Assembly (NCBI GenBank): GCA_002287035.1
Contig: NSKG01000010.1
Location: 62,001 to 126,000 of the forward strand
Direction of reading: 5' to 3'
Length of the DNA: 64,000 nt
From: Pseudomonas sp. WN033
Lineage (GTDB): Bacteria; Pseudomonadota; Gammaproteobacteria; Pseudomonadales; Pseudomonadaceae
The translations under genes and the position numbers were made by a program. This document shows positions 16,639-26,186 of this stretch, one piece after another; positions within the stretch are counted from its first letter, which is position 1; each line of letters starts with the position of its first letter. Below the pieces are notes generated by a model. It searched no databases. It had not been told where the DNA came from and worked only from the letters and a program-made list of their open reading frames with translations.

Positions 16639-17870
16639 GACGTGGCTCCTTGGGTCTGAAGGCTGCTATCCAGCAGTTCTATCCAGTGCTTGACTGGTGT
16701 GCGACTGGCGCTCTCCAGATGCATCTGGCAACCGATATTGGCTGTAGCGATGATGTCGGGGTTGCCGCTTTGCAGAGCGTCCAGTTTGTTGTCACGCAGT
16801 TGTGTTGACAGCTGCGGTTGGGTAATCGAGTAGGTGCCTGCAGAGCCGCAACAAAGATGGGCGTCCGGGACAGCTGTGAGCTGGTAGCCAAGATTCTGCA
16901 GCAGGCTTTCTACTGTCCCGCCGAGCTTTTGCGCGTGTTGCAGGGTGCAGGGGCAGTGGAACGCTAGACGCTGGCTGGTGGTGGGTTTGAGTTGCGAAAG
17001 GTCTTCTGAACCCAGAAGCTCGACGAGATCCATGGCCCGCTCGCTGACCAGCCTCGCCTTGTCCGCATAGGCAGGGTCGTTGCGTAGCAGGTGGCCGTAT
17101 TCCTTGATGAATGCGCCGCAGCCGCTAGCCGTCTGGATGATGGCTTCGGCGCCCTGTTCAAGCACTGGCATCCAGGCGTCGATGTTGCGTCTCGCTCGTT
17201 CGAGGCCCTGCTCCTGTTCATTCAGGTGGTAATCGACTGCGCCGCAGCAGCCTGCTTCGCGGCATGGCGTTACGCTTATGCCCAGCCGGTCCAGCACCCT
17301 GGCGGTGGCGGAGTTGGTGTTCGGTGAAAGACTCTGCTGTACGCAGCCTTCCAGTAGCATGACGGTACGCGTGTGGCGGGCCGGTGGACGAGTGCCTGGC
17401 GCCGTTATGCTGGCGGGTACCTTGTTTTGCAGCGTTCCTGGAAGTAGCGGGCGCAGCATCTGCCCTGTGCGCAGGAGCGTGCCGAACAGCGCCGGTCGCG
17501 GCATGATGGTTTTCAGACTCCAGCGCAGCAAGCGTTGCGATGCTGGTCGCGGGATCTGGCGCTCGGCTTCGGCCCGGCCGATGTCGAGCAGCTTGTGGTA
17601 TTCGACGCCGGACGGGCAGGTGGTTTCGCAGTTGCGACAGCTCAGGCAACGATCGAGGTGTTCCTGGGTGCTGGCGCTGACCGCTTCGCCTTCCAGCAGC
17701 TGCTTGATCAGATAGATCCGGCCGCGTGGACCGTCAAGCTCGTCGCCGGTCAACTGATAGGTGGGGCAGGTAGCATTGCAGAAGCCGCAATGCACGCAGG
17801 AGCGAAGCACCTTTTCCGCTTCGTCACTACGAGGGTTGAGGCGTGCGGCTGGACTCAGGTTGGTTTGCAT
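16635..17870 (-). CDS. glcF: Glycolate oxidase iron-sulfur subunit
   Basis: 411 residues. Two [4Fe-4S] ferredoxin motifs lie in the first 90 residues (CVHCGFCNATCP and CLSCRNCETTCP). Two CCG-type domains follow (EAGCCGAVDYH and LCCGSAGTYS). This is the standard GlcF layout, passing electrons from the flavin subunits GlcD/GlcE to the membrane quinone pool. It lies between glcE (23-base gap) and glcG. Confidence 0.9.
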   Translation of the reverse strand: MQTNLSPAARLNPRSDEAEKVLRSCVHCGFCNATCPTYQLTGDELDGPRGRIYLIKQLLEGEAVSASTQEHLDRCLSCRNCETTCPSGVEYHKLLDIGRAEAERQIPRPASQRLLRWSLKTIMPRPALFGTLLRTGQMLRPLLPGTLQNKVPASITAPGTRPPARHTRTVMLLEGCVQQSLSPNTNSATARVLDRLGISVTPCREAGCCGAVDYHLNEQEQGLERARRNIDAWMPVLEQGAEAIIQTASGCGAFIKEYGHLLRNDPAYADKARLVSERAMDLVELLGSEDLSQLKPTTSQRLAFHCPCTLQHAQKLGGTVESLLQNLGYQLTAVPDAHLCCGSAGTYSITQPQLSTQLRDNKLDALQSGNPDIIATANIGCQMHLESASRTPVKHWIELLDSSLQTQGATS

Positions 17871-17892
17871 TGCTGATCCTCAGGGCGCTGCA

Positions 17893-18948
17893 TTAGAGCA
17901 GGCCCGGGTTGAAAATGCGTTGCGGATCGAGTTGTGTTTTTACCCGCTGATGCAGGCGCATCAGGCCCTCTGGCAGCGGATGAAAGGTCTCGATGCCTGG
18001 CCGTGGTGTGTAGCATGTCGCCGAGCCGCCGAGGCGTTTTGCCTGGGTTCGAATTTCCGCTGCCGGTGTGTCGCTTTTCAGCCAGCGCTGGGCGCCGCCC
18101 CAATCCAGCAGGACGTCACCGGGCAGATCGCCCCAGGGTGTGTTCGGCGGTACCGAGAGGCGCCATAGCGGTCGCAGGTCATTGAAGAACGGCAGTTGGT
18201 GTTCGCGCAGTGCCGTCCAGAACGCTGAATCTGCCTGTTCGCCGCCAAGCTGTTGGCTGGCCTGTCCGACCGAGGCAGTTCCACCTTCAAGGCGTATCCA
18301 CAACGTAGTGCCATCATGGCAGGCGGCCGACAAGGGCAAGCCCTGGTGTTGCCAGTCACGTATGGACTGCAATGCCCGGTGGGCGTCCATTTCGAGCTTC
18401 AACGTGACCTGGCCGCGGGGAATGGGCAGAACTTTGAGTGATACCTCGGTCAGTACACCCAGGCAGCCGTAACTGCCGGTCATCAGCCGCGACGCGTCAT
18501 AGCCAGCAACGTTCTTCATGACTTCGCCACCGAAACGCAGGTGCTTGCCCAGACCGGTAATCACCCGTGTGCCAAGAACGTAATCCCGCGCCGAGCCTGC
18601 CCAGGGGCGGCGCGGGCCTGACAGACCGGTGGCAATCATGCCGCCCACAGTGGCGGCAGGCCCAAAGAGGGGCGGTTCAAAAGGCAGCATCTGGTTCGAG
18701 GCTTCCAGCACTGCAATCAGATCGGTCATCCGGGTGCCGGCGCGAACGGAGACAACCAGTTCGCTGGGGTCATAGTTGACAATGCCGGTATGGCTGCCGA
18801 TGTTCAGGCTGGCGCTTTGCTCGTCCCGCGGCAGAAAGGTTTTGCTGCCGCCACCCTTGATGCGTAGTGCTCGGCGCTGCGTCAGGGCGGTCTCTACCTG
18901 TTCCAGCAGGACGGCGCTGTGGTCGTTGGCGGCTATTTCCTTGCTCAT
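17893..18948 (-). CDS. glcE: Glycolate oxidase FAD-binding subunit
   Basis: 351 residues starting at MSKEIAANDH. The open frame runs further upstream but only inside glcD. It holds a PCMH-type FAD-binding domain (RIKGGGSKTFLP, PPLFGPAATVGGMIATGLSGP, GEVMKNVAGYDASRLM), shorter than GlcD as expected for GlcE. Its ATG shares one base with the glcD TGA stop (TGATG). Together GlcDEF oxidise glycolate, and in some species other 2-hydroxyacids, to the 2-oxoacid. Confidence 0.9.
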   Translation of the reverse strand: MSKEIAANDHSAVLLEQVETALTQRRALRIKGGGSKTFLPRDEQSASLNIGSHTGIVNYDPSELVVSVRAGTRMTDLIAVLEASNQMLPFEPPLFGPAATVGGMIATGLSGPRRPWAGSARDYVLGTRVITGLGKHLRFGGEVMKNVAGYDASRLMTGSYGCLGVLTEVSLKVLPIPRGQVTLKLEMDAHRALQSIRDWQHQGLPLSAACHDGTTLWIRLEGGTASVGQASQQLGGEQADSAFWTALREHQLPFFNDLRPLWRLSVPPNTPWGDLPGDVLLDWGGAQRWLKSDTPAAEIRTQAKRLGGSATCYTPRPGIETFHPLPEGLMRLHQRVKTQLDPQRIFNPGLL

Positions 18949-20447
18949 CAGAACCGCTCCAGTTCGGGGAAGGGCAGGTGTCCGTGATGCACATGCATGG
19001 CGCCAAACTCGGCGCAACGCTGCAGGGTCGGGATGTTCTTGCCAGGGTTGAGTAGTTGCTCTGGGTCAAAGGCCCGCTTCAACGCATGGAAAAACAGGAT
19101 TTCATCATTGTTGAACTGGGCGCACATCTGGTTGATCTTTTCCCGCCCGACACCATGCTCACCGGTGATGCTGCCGCCGACGGCGACGCAGAGTTCGAGG
19201 ATCTTGCCGCCCAAGGCTTCAGCACGCTCCATTTCGTCGGGAATGTTGGCGTCGAACAGGATCAGCGGGTGCATGTTGCCATCGCCGGCATGGAATACGT
19301 TGGCTACCCGCAGACCATGCTCTTCCGCCAGATGGGCTATGCCTTCCAGCACATAGGCCAGCTCTCGCTTGGGGATGGTGCCATCCATACAGTAGTAGTC
19401 CGGCGACAGGCGGCCGACCGCCGGGAAGGCATTTTTGCGGCCTGCCCAGAAGCGCTGGCGTTCTGCGTCATCCTGTGCCAGGCGGATCGCGGTAGCGCCG
19501 GCCTGCTCGAGTACGGCGCCAACGCGTGCGCAATCGTCGTCGACGTCACCTTCGGCGCCATCCAGTTCGCACAGCAGAATGGCCGCTGCCTCGCGCGGGT
19601 AGCCAGCATGGATGAAGTCTTCAGCGGCGCGGATGGCGAGGTTGTCCATCATTTCCAATCCGGCGGGAATAACGCCGGCGGCGATAATGTCGGCCACCGC
19701 AGCTCCGGCCTTGCCGACGTCGTCAAAGCTGGCTAACAGCACCTTGGTGCAGGATGGCTTTGGTAACAGTTTGACGGTGACCTCGACGACGATACCGAGC
19801 ATGCCTTCAGAGCCGGTGAACAGTGCCAGCAAATCCAGCCCCGGAGAGTCCAGGGCGTCGGAGCCCAGCGTCAGGAACTCGCCATCGACTGTGATGATGT
19901 CAACCTTGAGCAGATTGTGTACCGTCAGACCATATTTGAGACAGTGCACGCCGCCCGCATTTTCTGCCACATTGCCGCCGATGGAGCAGGCGATCTGCGA
20001 CGAGGGGTCCGGGGCATAGTAAAGACCGTGAGGCGCTGCAGCCTGGGAAATGGCCAGGTTGCGAACACCGGGCTGGACTCTGGCAAAACCACCCTCCGGA
20101 TTGACCTCGAGAATCCTGTTGAACTTGGCCATTACCAGCAGAATGCCCTTTTCCAGCGGCATGGCTCCACCTGAGAGGCCCGTTCCCGCGCCACGGGCAA
20201 CAACCGGGACCTTGTGTTCAAGGGCTATCCGCATCAGCGCCTGGACCTGTTCGGTTCTGTCCGGCAGGGCTACCAGCAATGGGACGGTGCGGTAGGCGGA
20301 TAGACCGTCACACTCGTAGGGTTTCAGGTCTTCATGCAGATGAAGAACCTGCATCTCTGGAATCGTTGTGGCGATTTCGTTCAGTAGCACCGTTTTGTCG
20401 ACTGCGGCAATCCGGCCATCGACACGTTCATCGTACTGAATATTCAT
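18948..20447 (-). CDS. glcD: Glycolate oxidase catalytic FAD subunit
   Basis: 499 residues from MNIQYDERV (20447). An in-frame ATG at 20507 exists but would add a tail outside the family. The FAD-binding PCMH domain has VVARGAGTGLSGGAMP and PSSQIACSIGGNVAENAGG. The C-terminal half holds the FAD-oxidase C domain with GNMHPLILFD and SITGEHGVGREK. It heads glcDEFG and lies divergent from the thioesterase gene, with operator S3 between them. No GlcC-type regulator is adjacent, which supports control by the cluster regulator. Confidence 0.9.
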   Translation of the reverse strand: MNIQYDERVDGRIAAVDKTVLLNEIATTIPEMQVLHLHEDLKPYECDGLSAYRTVPLLVALPDRTEQVQALMRIALEHKVPVVARGAGTGLSGGAMPLEKGILLVMAKFNRILEVNPEGGFARVQPGVRNLAISQAAAPHGLYYAPDPSSQIACSIGGNVAENAGGVHCLKYGLTVHNLLKVDIITVDGEFLTLGSDALDSPGLDLLALFTGSEGMLGIVVEVTVKLLPKPSCTKVLLASFDDVGKAGAAVADIIAAGVIPAGLEMMDNLAIRAAEDFIHAGYPREAAAILLCELDGAEGDVDDDCARVGAVLEQAGATAIRLAQDDAERQRFWAGRKNAFPAVGRLSPDYYCMDGTIPKRELAYVLEGIAHLAEEHGLRVANVFHAGDGNMHPLILFDANIPDEMERAEALGGKILELCVAVGGSITGEHGVGREKINQMCAQFNNDEILFFHALKRAFDPEQLLNPGKNIPTLQRCAEFGAMHVHHGHLPFPELERF

Positions 20448-20510
20448 GAGCAATCGATCTCGTTTTAGCCGTGCCTGGAGTGAGATGGTGTCGCTGTATT
20501 TGCACATAAT

Positions 20511-20523
20511 TGACTATGTGTCA
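20511..20523. promoter_or_regulatory. Operator-like palindrome S3
   Basis: TGACTATGTGTCA is a symmetric TGAC-N5-GTCA site, followed by GTTT as in the extended consensus. It lies between the divergent glcD and thioesterase genes, 64 bases before the glcD start and 76 before the thioesterase start. Confidence 0.6.
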
Positions 20524-20598
20524 GTTTACAGGGTAGTGTCATGCTCATCAACCAGCTTCATTTCCTTTCTGAAAACTCTGCTGAGAAGCTTTCCGGCC

Positions 20599-21498
20599 AT
20601 GACATCAAACCCTACTCTATCGACCCGTACCTCGTTTCAGGACAGTGTAGTTGCATGGGCTGGTGACCATCTTGAATCGCTGCTTGAGCCGTTGCCGCTC
20701 GCGGCGCAACACTATTACTGTTCGGTACACGATGCCAACCTCAACGGCTTGGCGTTTGGCGGGCAATTGCTGGGCCAGGCGTTGATGGTTGCGCAACGAA
20801 ACTGTGCTGATCTAGTGCCTTCAAGCCTGAATGTGCTCTTTGTCGAGGGTGCCACGGTTGACGTGCCAATAGAGTTTGAAGTGACGGAGCTTCAGCGTGG
20901 GCGGCGGTTTGCCCGGTATCAGGTAAGGGCCCGGCAGGGCGGCCGGATAGTGCTGGATGCTCATGGATCCTTTCAGGCCGACCTGGCGGGCTTCGAGCAT
21001 GCCGTGTCCATGCCCCTGGGTATTGATCCGCCAGAATCACTGCTTTCCATGGACATGCTGCCGGATGAGCAAGGGCATGATTGGGCTAAGCACCAGAAGA
21101 GCTGTCTTGAGTTGCGTCTGGTCGATCAACTGCGGGGGCTTGACGTACCGGCCGACGACCCGAAAAGCGTGTTCTGGCTAAAGCTGCGGAATCCGCTACC
21201 CGCTGATCCAGCACTACATTATGCTGCGTTGGCTTATCTAAGTGATTATTGGGTAAACAGTGGTGGCATTACTCGCCATGTTGCCTTGGCCGAGGCGCGG
21301 GAACGCATATTCGCCGCCAGCCTGAATCATAGTCTGTGGTTTCACGGCGAATGTCAGGCTGATGATTGGCTGTTGTTTGTTTCGGACTGCCCCGCCATGC
21401 AGCGTGGTCGTGGGTTGAGCATGGCACGGGTATACCAGCGTGATGGCAGGCTGGTCGCAAGCATAGCTCAGGACTGCCTGGTCCTGGAGCGAAGTTAG
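20599..21498 (+). CDS. Acyl-CoA thioesterase II (TesB-like)
   Basis: 299 residues from MTSNPTLS; the 51 codons upstream overlap the promoter region and are not family sequence. It is a double-hotdog thioesterase. The catalytic set of TesB is visible as Asp in AYLSDYW, Ser in the SLWFH strand and Gln in SIAQDCLV. It would hydrolyse medium- or long-chain, or bulky, acyl-CoA. It ends 3 bases before the convergent lipoprotein gene. Confidence 0.85.
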   Translation: MTSNPTLSTRTSFQDSVVAWAGDHLESLLEPLPLAAQHYYCSVHDANLNGLAFGGQLLGQALMVAQRNCADLVPSSLNVLFVEGATVDVPIEFEVTELQRGRRFARYQVRARQGGRIVLDAHGSFQADLAGFEHAVSMPLGIDPPESLLSMDMLPDEQGHDWAKHQKSCLELRLVDQLRGLDVPADDPKSVFWLKLRNPLPADPALHYAALAYLSDYWVNSGGITRHVALAEARERIFAASLNHSLWFHGECQADDWLLFVSDCPAMQRGRGLSMARVYQRDGRLVASIAQDCLVLERS

Positions 21499-21501
21499 GT
21501 T

Positions 21502-22134
21502 CTATTCCGGACCGTCATCAAGGCTGTCTTCGATGCTGTAGAGCGTCCGGCCTTGTGGATCGTCCAGGCGATAGGCGATCACCGTCAATTCTGCCTCGGC
21601 GGGGAAGTCGATATCCCAGCGTCGTTCAACCATAGGGGTTATCCGCCATATGGCCTCTTCGCCCGGCTGGATGGCGGGCCGGCTTCTGTAGCTGAACGAT
21701 TCGGTCAGCCAGGGCAGGGCGCGGTCTGGGCTGATCAGCCTGGCCTCAAAGAAAGCCTCGCCTATTTCATAGGCAGTATCATTCCTGACAACAAGCTCAA
21801 GCCGGGTACTACGGAAGTGCGAGTAGGCGTTCTGGCGCTGGTTCACCTTGGCCGACAGCAGCGTAAATCGCTCCAGTGACGCATGGCGCTCAAGCTCGGC
21901 AATGGCGGCTGCTCTTATTTGTTCAACGTTCTTGCCCTGGTGGTTGCGAATATCCGAGCCGGCACCATTGAGGATTGCTATGTCTTCGCGAAATCGGGCG
22001 GCGCTGTCCTTGTCCAGGGCGTCAGCCATGCGCTCCGTGGATTGGCGCAGCGCACTGGCATCACTGGTTTCAAGCACAGATTCGGAACAGGCGGTAAGGC
22101 TGAACAACAGGCATAGCAATAATGGCTTTTTCAT
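21502..22134 (-). CDS. Hypothetical lipoprotein
   Basis: A 210-residue protein with a short Lys-rich start, a hydrophobic core and the lipobox LTAC (Cys at residue 16), so it is probably a membrane-anchored lipoprotein facing the periplasm. The middle (residues 25-80) is predicted helical; the C-terminal part looks beta-rich. I do not recognise a named family. It is the last gene of a minus-strand run with a hydrolase and a CoA ligase, so it may belong to uptake or may be an unrelated neighbour. Confidence 0.75.
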   Translation of the reverse strand: MKKPLLLCLLFSLTACSESVLETSDASALRQSTERMADALDKDSAARFREDIAILNGAGSDIRNHQGKNVEQIRAAAIAELERHASLERFTLLSAKVNQRQNAYSHFRSTRLELVVRNDTAYEIGEAFFEARLISPDRALPWLTESFSYRSRPAIQPGEEAIWRITPMVERRWDIDFPAEAELTVIAYRLDDPQGRTLYSIEDSLDDGPE

Positions 22135-22194
22135 GCTTCTTCCCTTGCATGGTGGATTATTGTTTTTAATCAGCCGGCTCGTCAGCGGGATGTG

Positions 22195-23058
22195 TCATCC
22201 GGCGACGGGCAGGTAACGCCTCATGAAATCCAGCATGGCGTCATTGAACACATCGTTGCGGTCACCGGCGACCATGTGGCCGGCCCCCTGAACATCGACA
22301 AACTCCATCCTGGGCAACAGTTCGCGCATTTCAGCCACACCCTCGGGGCTGACGACGTCGCTTTGCTGGCCGCGAATCAGCAGGGTAGGGATGGTGATTT
22401 TTACCGCCGCCTCAAACATTCTCCGACTGATTTCCTCGACTGTCGTGCGAAAGTCGCCGAGCATGAACTGCGGGTCCCAGTGCCAGCGCCAGCGTCCGTC
22501 TTCACCCAAACGCAGGTTCTTGCGCAGCCCGTCCTTGCTGCCTGCGCGGGAGTGGGTGGAGTTGTAGACCGCGACGGCTCCCGCAGCCTCATCAAGGGAC
22601 GCGAATCCCTCCGGATTGCTCAGCATGAAGTCCTTGATACGCTCTACGCCACGGGCTTCAAGGCGGGGCGTTACATCCACCATGACCAGCAAGGTGGCGA
22701 GGTCAGGCTGTGCGCCGCAGGCGATCAGGGAGTTGACGCCGCCCATTGATGCGCCGACCAGGGCGGGCTTGCTGTCCAGCGTCGCGATGATCGATGTCAG
22801 GTCACCTACCTGGGACTCAAGACGATAGTCACCGTTATCGATCCAGTCGGAATCACCATGTCCACGCGCATCCACGGCAATGGCCAGATAGCCGGCGCTG
22901 GCCAGCGCCTGTCGCGCCCTGGCCCATGAGTGCCGGGTCTGGCCGCCGCCGTGGAGCAGCAGAACCGGTCTGCCATCAATCGGACCTTCCTGGTCCGCCG
23001 CCAGGCGGTTACCGGAGCAGCCCTCGAAGTAACGCAGCACTGAGCGACGGGCAGACAT
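22195..23058 (-). CDS. Alpha/beta hydrolase
   Basis: A 287-residue alpha/beta hydrolase with the HGGGQTRHSW oxyanion region, GASMGG as the nucleophile elbow (Ser), a likely acid in RGQQSDVV and the catalytic His in GAGHMVAGD. Candidate reactions are ester, lactone or C-C bond hydrolysis. It starts 10 bases after the ligase ends, in the same operon. It is less similar to the two hydrolases at 27933 and 35363 than those are to each other. Confidence 0.85.
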   Translation of the reverse strand: MSARRSVLRYFEGCSGNRLAADQEGPIDGRPVLLLHGGGQTRHSWARARQALASAGYLAIAVDARGHGDSDWIDNGDYRLESQVGDLTSIIATLDSKPALVGASMGGVNSLIACGAQPDLATLLVMVDVTPRLEARGVERIKDFMLSNPEGFASLDEAAGAVAVYNSTHSRAGSKDGLRKNLRLGEDGRWRWHWDPQFMLGDFRTTVEEISRRMFEAAVKITIPTLLIRGQQSDVVSPEGVAEMRELLPRMEFVDVQGAGHMVAGDRNDVFNDAMLDFMRRYLPVAG

Positions 23059-23068
23059 GGCCGGCTCC

Positions 23069-24700
23069 TCAGCGTTTGGCTAGCTTGAAGCCAGCCTTTT
23101 CGCGATCCCAGGTATTTTGGGTGACGCCATCGTCACGCAGTTCGAATTTATACACCCGGCCCAGCGGACTTTTCGGCAGGGCCTTGCGAAATTCGATATA
23201 GCGAGGAACGGCGTAGTAGGGCATATGGTCTGCCGACCAGCGACATAGCGCCTCTTCACTGATCTGCATGCCTTCCTTCAGCGTGATGGTTACCTTCAGT
23301 TCGTCCTCTCCGAGGTCGGACAGCACGGCGTGGGCGGCAACCTCGTCAACGGCTTCGTGCTGCAGGAAGGCGTGTTCGACCTCGAAGCTGGAAATGTTCT
23401 CGCCACGGCGGCGCAGATAGTCCTTCTTGCGGTCAACGAAGTAGAAATAGTCGTCCTCGTCGAACTTGCCAATATCCCCGGTGTGAAACCACATATTACG
23501 CATGACCTTGAGCGTATCTTCCGGGCGGCGCCAGTAGCCCTCGAACATCACATGCGGCTTGCGCGGTCGAATGATGATCTCGCCGGGCGTATTGGCGGGC
23601 AATTCCTGATCGTTGTCGTCGACAATGCGCACATCAAAGAATTCCGTATTGCGCAGGCCCGAGCTGCCCGGCTTCTGCAAGGTGCCGAAGGGCAGAATAC
23701 TGGGCAGGGAACACTCGCTCAGGCCAAAACCGCCACAAACCGTGTGCTCAGCGCCAAAGCGCTGTTTCCACACCGCTTGCACCGACTCGGGGAAAGGTGC
23801 GCCCCAGACGGCCTTGAGCTGCCCGTAGCAGCGCTTCATGGCGTCGTTGTCCGGGGCGCCGGCCAGCATCGGCATCATGGACGCCAGCAATTGGGTATCG
23901 TTGGCGCCGGTGCGTTCGATTTCCGGCCAGAAATTGGAGACCGAGAAGCGTGGGTAGATCGCTACCTGGGCACCGACCATCATATTGGCCAGGCAAGTGG
24001 TAGCCACGGCGTTGAAATGGAACAGCGGCAGGGCTGTCCAGGTGATGGTTTCTTCGTTGCGGTTGGTAATGATCAGCATCTGCCGGGCAAGACTGCAGGC
24101 GTAGTTGTGACTGATCATGCAACCCTTCGAAGGGCCGGTGGTGCCGCCGGTGTAGATCAGCATTGCCAGATCCGATGGCGCTACGTCCACGCTCTGGTCT
24201 GAAGTATCGCTGCTGAGAATCTCACTCCAGGGCAGCATACGCTGCTCTCCAGGCAGTTCCACGGCGGGGCGGTCATTGCGATACACCAGGGTCTGAAGTG
24301 TGGGCAGCTTGTCGGCAATGGCGGTAACCCGCTCGGCATAGTCGCTTTCCGCAATCACGATGGCGGCATCGGCATCGGACACCTGGTGGCGGAGGAAGTC
24401 GCCTTTCAGAGCAGTATTGACCGGAACGCTGATGGCACCGAGCTTGTTGATGGCCAGCCAGAGAAATACGGCGTCTGCCGAGTTATCGAGGAGGGTGACA
24501 ACGGTCTGACCCTTGCTGACACCGAGTTGGCTCAAGCCGTTGGCCAAACGGCAGGCAGTGGTGTCCATGTCTCTGTAGCTGTACTTCGCTCCCAGGAAGT
24601 CCAGATACTGCTTGTCGCCATACTGGCTGACAGCCCGGCGCAGGACAGCATTGATCGTGTCCTCCTCGCCTGTGGTCCACTGGATGTCACTATTGCTCAT
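23069..24700 (-). CDS. AMP-forming acyl-CoA ligase (paralogue of the fused ligase)
   Basis: 543 residues from MSNSDIQW with GAGGAT upstream; the longer open frame is not family sequence. Motifs are YTGGTTGPSKG, GGFGLSECS, FHTGDIGKFDEDD and the C-terminal Lys region GRVYKFELRD. It is closely similar along its full length to residues 281-827 of the SDR-ligase fusion. The pair may activate two related acids, for example the parent compound and a degradation product. It heads the ligase-hydrolase-lipoprotein unit. Confidence 0.88.
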   Translation of the reverse strand: MSNSDIQWTTGEEDTINAVLRRAVSQYGDKQYLDFLGAKYSYRDMDTTACRLANGLSQLGVSKGQTVVTLLDNSADAVFLWLAINKLGAISVPVNTALKGDFLRHQVSDADAAIVIAESDYAERVTAIADKLPTLQTLVYRNDRPAVELPGEQRMLPWSEILSSDTSDQSVDVAPSDLAMLIYTGGTTGPSKGCMISHNYACSLARQMLIITNRNEETITWTALPLFHFNAVATTCLANMMVGAQVAIYPRFSVSNFWPEIERTGANDTQLLASMMPMLAGAPDNDAMKRCYGQLKAVWGAPFPESVQAVWKQRFGAEHTVCGGFGLSECSLPSILPFGTLQKPGSSGLRNTEFFDVRIVDDNDQELPANTPGEIIIRPRKPHVMFEGYWRRPEDTLKVMRNMWFHTGDIGKFDEDDYFYFVDRKKDYLRRRGENISSFEVEHAFLQHEAVDEVAAHAVLSDLGEDELKVTITLKEGMQISEEALCRWSADHMPYYAVPRYIEFRKALPKSPLGRVYKFELRDDGVTQNTWDREKAGFKLAKR

Positions 24701-24805
24701 GTGTTGTATCCTCGGTGTTGTTTTTGTCAGGCTGAAAACCATTTCATCACTCAGCGATCCGGCATGCATTATGAATGTACGGTTTGCTTTTTAAAAGCCA
24801 AAAAC

Positions 24806-24818
24806 TGACTGATTGACA
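24806..24818. promoter_or_regulatory. Degenerate operator-like site
   Basis: TGACTGATTGACA, flanked by AAAC and TTTTT, has a good left half (AACTGAC) but a poor right half. It lies in the 254-base gap between the divergent ligase and thiolase-like genes, where an operator would be expected. The rest of this gap shows no other clear structure. Confidence 0.25.
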
Positions 24819-24954
24819 TTTTTTAGAGTCTGCCGCACTGTGACATACAGGTCAATACCGAAGCGCTGCCGTCTCGACTCAGGGGCACGACAATGCGCAG
24901 GCAAGTATCGGCGATCTTTTTGTGAGGGTTAACAGGACATCACGAGGTGTATGC

Positions 24955-26136
24955 ATGGTAGTTGGTGAGCGGGACGCAATCATTTCCGGAGTGGGGCAGT
25001 CCCAGGTTGGGCGCCGCCTTGGCAGGAGCGGGCTGGACCTGACCCTGGAGGCGATACTAACGGCGCTTGAAGACGCCGGGCTGGATCGCAGCGAGATCGA
25101 CGGCGTGGCCAGCTGGCCCGGCTACCGTGCTGACATGCCGGCCTTTTCACCGGTGTCCATCAGTCAGGTCAAGGAATCACTGGCGCTCGAACTCAACTGG
25201 TACTGCGCCGGTAACGAAGCGACGCAGATGGGTGCGCTGATCAATGCCTGCATGGCGGTGGCCTCGGGCCAGGCGCGGCATGTGATCTGCTACCGCACCA
25301 TGGTCGAGTCCAGCGCCCTGGCACAGGGGGTGCGCTCCAGCAATATCGGTAATCAGGGACGCATATCGGGCTTTGGCGAATTCCAGGTGCCTTTCCAGGC
25401 CGCAGCGCCGGCCAACTGGATAGGCATGGTTGCGAGCCGCTACTTTCATGAGTTTGGCGCAACACGCGAGCAGCTTGGGGCGATCGCCATCAATGCTCGG
25501 CGCAATGCGGCTCTCAATCCGAAAGCCATCTATCGTGAGCCGCTGACGATGGAGCAATACCTCGATTCCCGGATGATCTCCACGCCGCTCTGCCTGTATG
25601 ACTGCGATGTTCCGGTGGACGGTTCGACGGTGGTCATCGTGTCGCACAAGGATACCGCCACCGATCTGAAGTCCAGGCCGGTGCACGTCGAATCCATCTG
25701 CGGCCCATTGACTGGGCGTGACAGCTGGGACCAGATGTCGGACATGACCCGCTATATTGCCGAGTCGGCGGGCAAGCGGCTATGGAGTAGAACCGATTAC
25801 AAGCCAACGGATGTCGATCTGGCCGAGCTGTATGATGGTTTCAGTTTTCTGAGCCTGTTGTGGCTGGAAGGACTGGGCTTTTGCGGTCGTGGCGAGGCGG
25901 CCAGCTTCGTTGAAGGCGGCCAGCGGATTGCGTTGGACGGTGAACTGCCGCTGTCCACCCATGGTGGTCAGTTGTCAGCGGGGCGTTTGCACGGCCTCGG
26001 ACATGTTCATGAAGCGGTTGTCCAGTTGCGGGGAGAAGGTGGCGCCCGCCAAGTGCCTGGCCAGCCAAAGCTGGCGGTAGCGTCCAACGGTGGTGGGCCT
26101 CTGGCAGGGGCGGTTCTGCTATCCAGCGGCCAATGA
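24955..26136 (+). CDS. Thiolase-like protein without nucleophilic Cys (Ltp2/aldolase-type)
   Basis: 393 residues starting at MVVGERDA (GAGGTG upstream). It has the thiolase fold and the SCP2-thiolase/lipid-transfer hallmarks STHGGQLSAGRLHGLGH and ASNGGG. Counting back from the conserved ASGQARHV segment, the position of the thiolase nucleophile Cys is Glu (GNEATQM); a Cys lies four residues earlier. This pattern resembles Ltp2-type proteins, which act as CoA-linked aldolases with a DUF35 partner rather than thiolases. No DUF35 gene was seen here. It could therefore do retro-aldol chain shortening or serve as a non-catalytic CoA binder. Confidence 0.8.
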   Translation: MVVGERDAIISGVGQSQVGRRLGRSGLDLTLEAILTALEDAGLDRSEIDGVASWPGYRADMPAFSPVSISQVKESLALELNWYCAGNEATQMGALINACMAVASGQARHVICYRTMVESSALAQGVRSSNIGNQGRISGFGEFQVPFQAAAPANWIGMVASRYFHEFGATREQLGAIAINARRNAALNPKAIYREPLTMEQYLDSRMISTPLCLYDCDVPVDGSTVVIVSHKDTATDLKSRPVHVESICGPLTGRDSWDQMSDMTRYIAESAGKRLWSRTDYKPTDVDLAELYDGFSFLSLLWLEGLGFCGRGEAASFVEGGQRIALDGELPLSTHGGQLSAGRLHGLGHVHEAVVQLRGEGGARQVPGQPKLAVASNGGGPLAGAVLLSSGQ

Positions 26137-26142
26137 CCACTG

Positions 26143-26170
26143 CTCATCAGGCAAGTACATGCCTGATGAG
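26143..26170. terminator. Hairpin between convergent genes
   Basis: CTCATCAGGCA pairs perfectly with TGCCTGATGAG around a 6-base loop, in the short gap between the thiolase-like gene and the convergent SDR. There is no T-run, so intrinsic termination is uncertain. The position suggests a shared stop or RNA-stabilising hairpin. Confidence 0.45.
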
Positions 26171-26186
26171 TCGGCAGTTTCTGCCT

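Noticed and set aside
12917..20447. Polyethylene glycol or ethoxylate degradation operon
   Set aside because: GMC, ALDH and glycolate oxidase would suit it, but the rest of the cluster handles CoA esters of bulky compounds, and no other peg-type genes are present.
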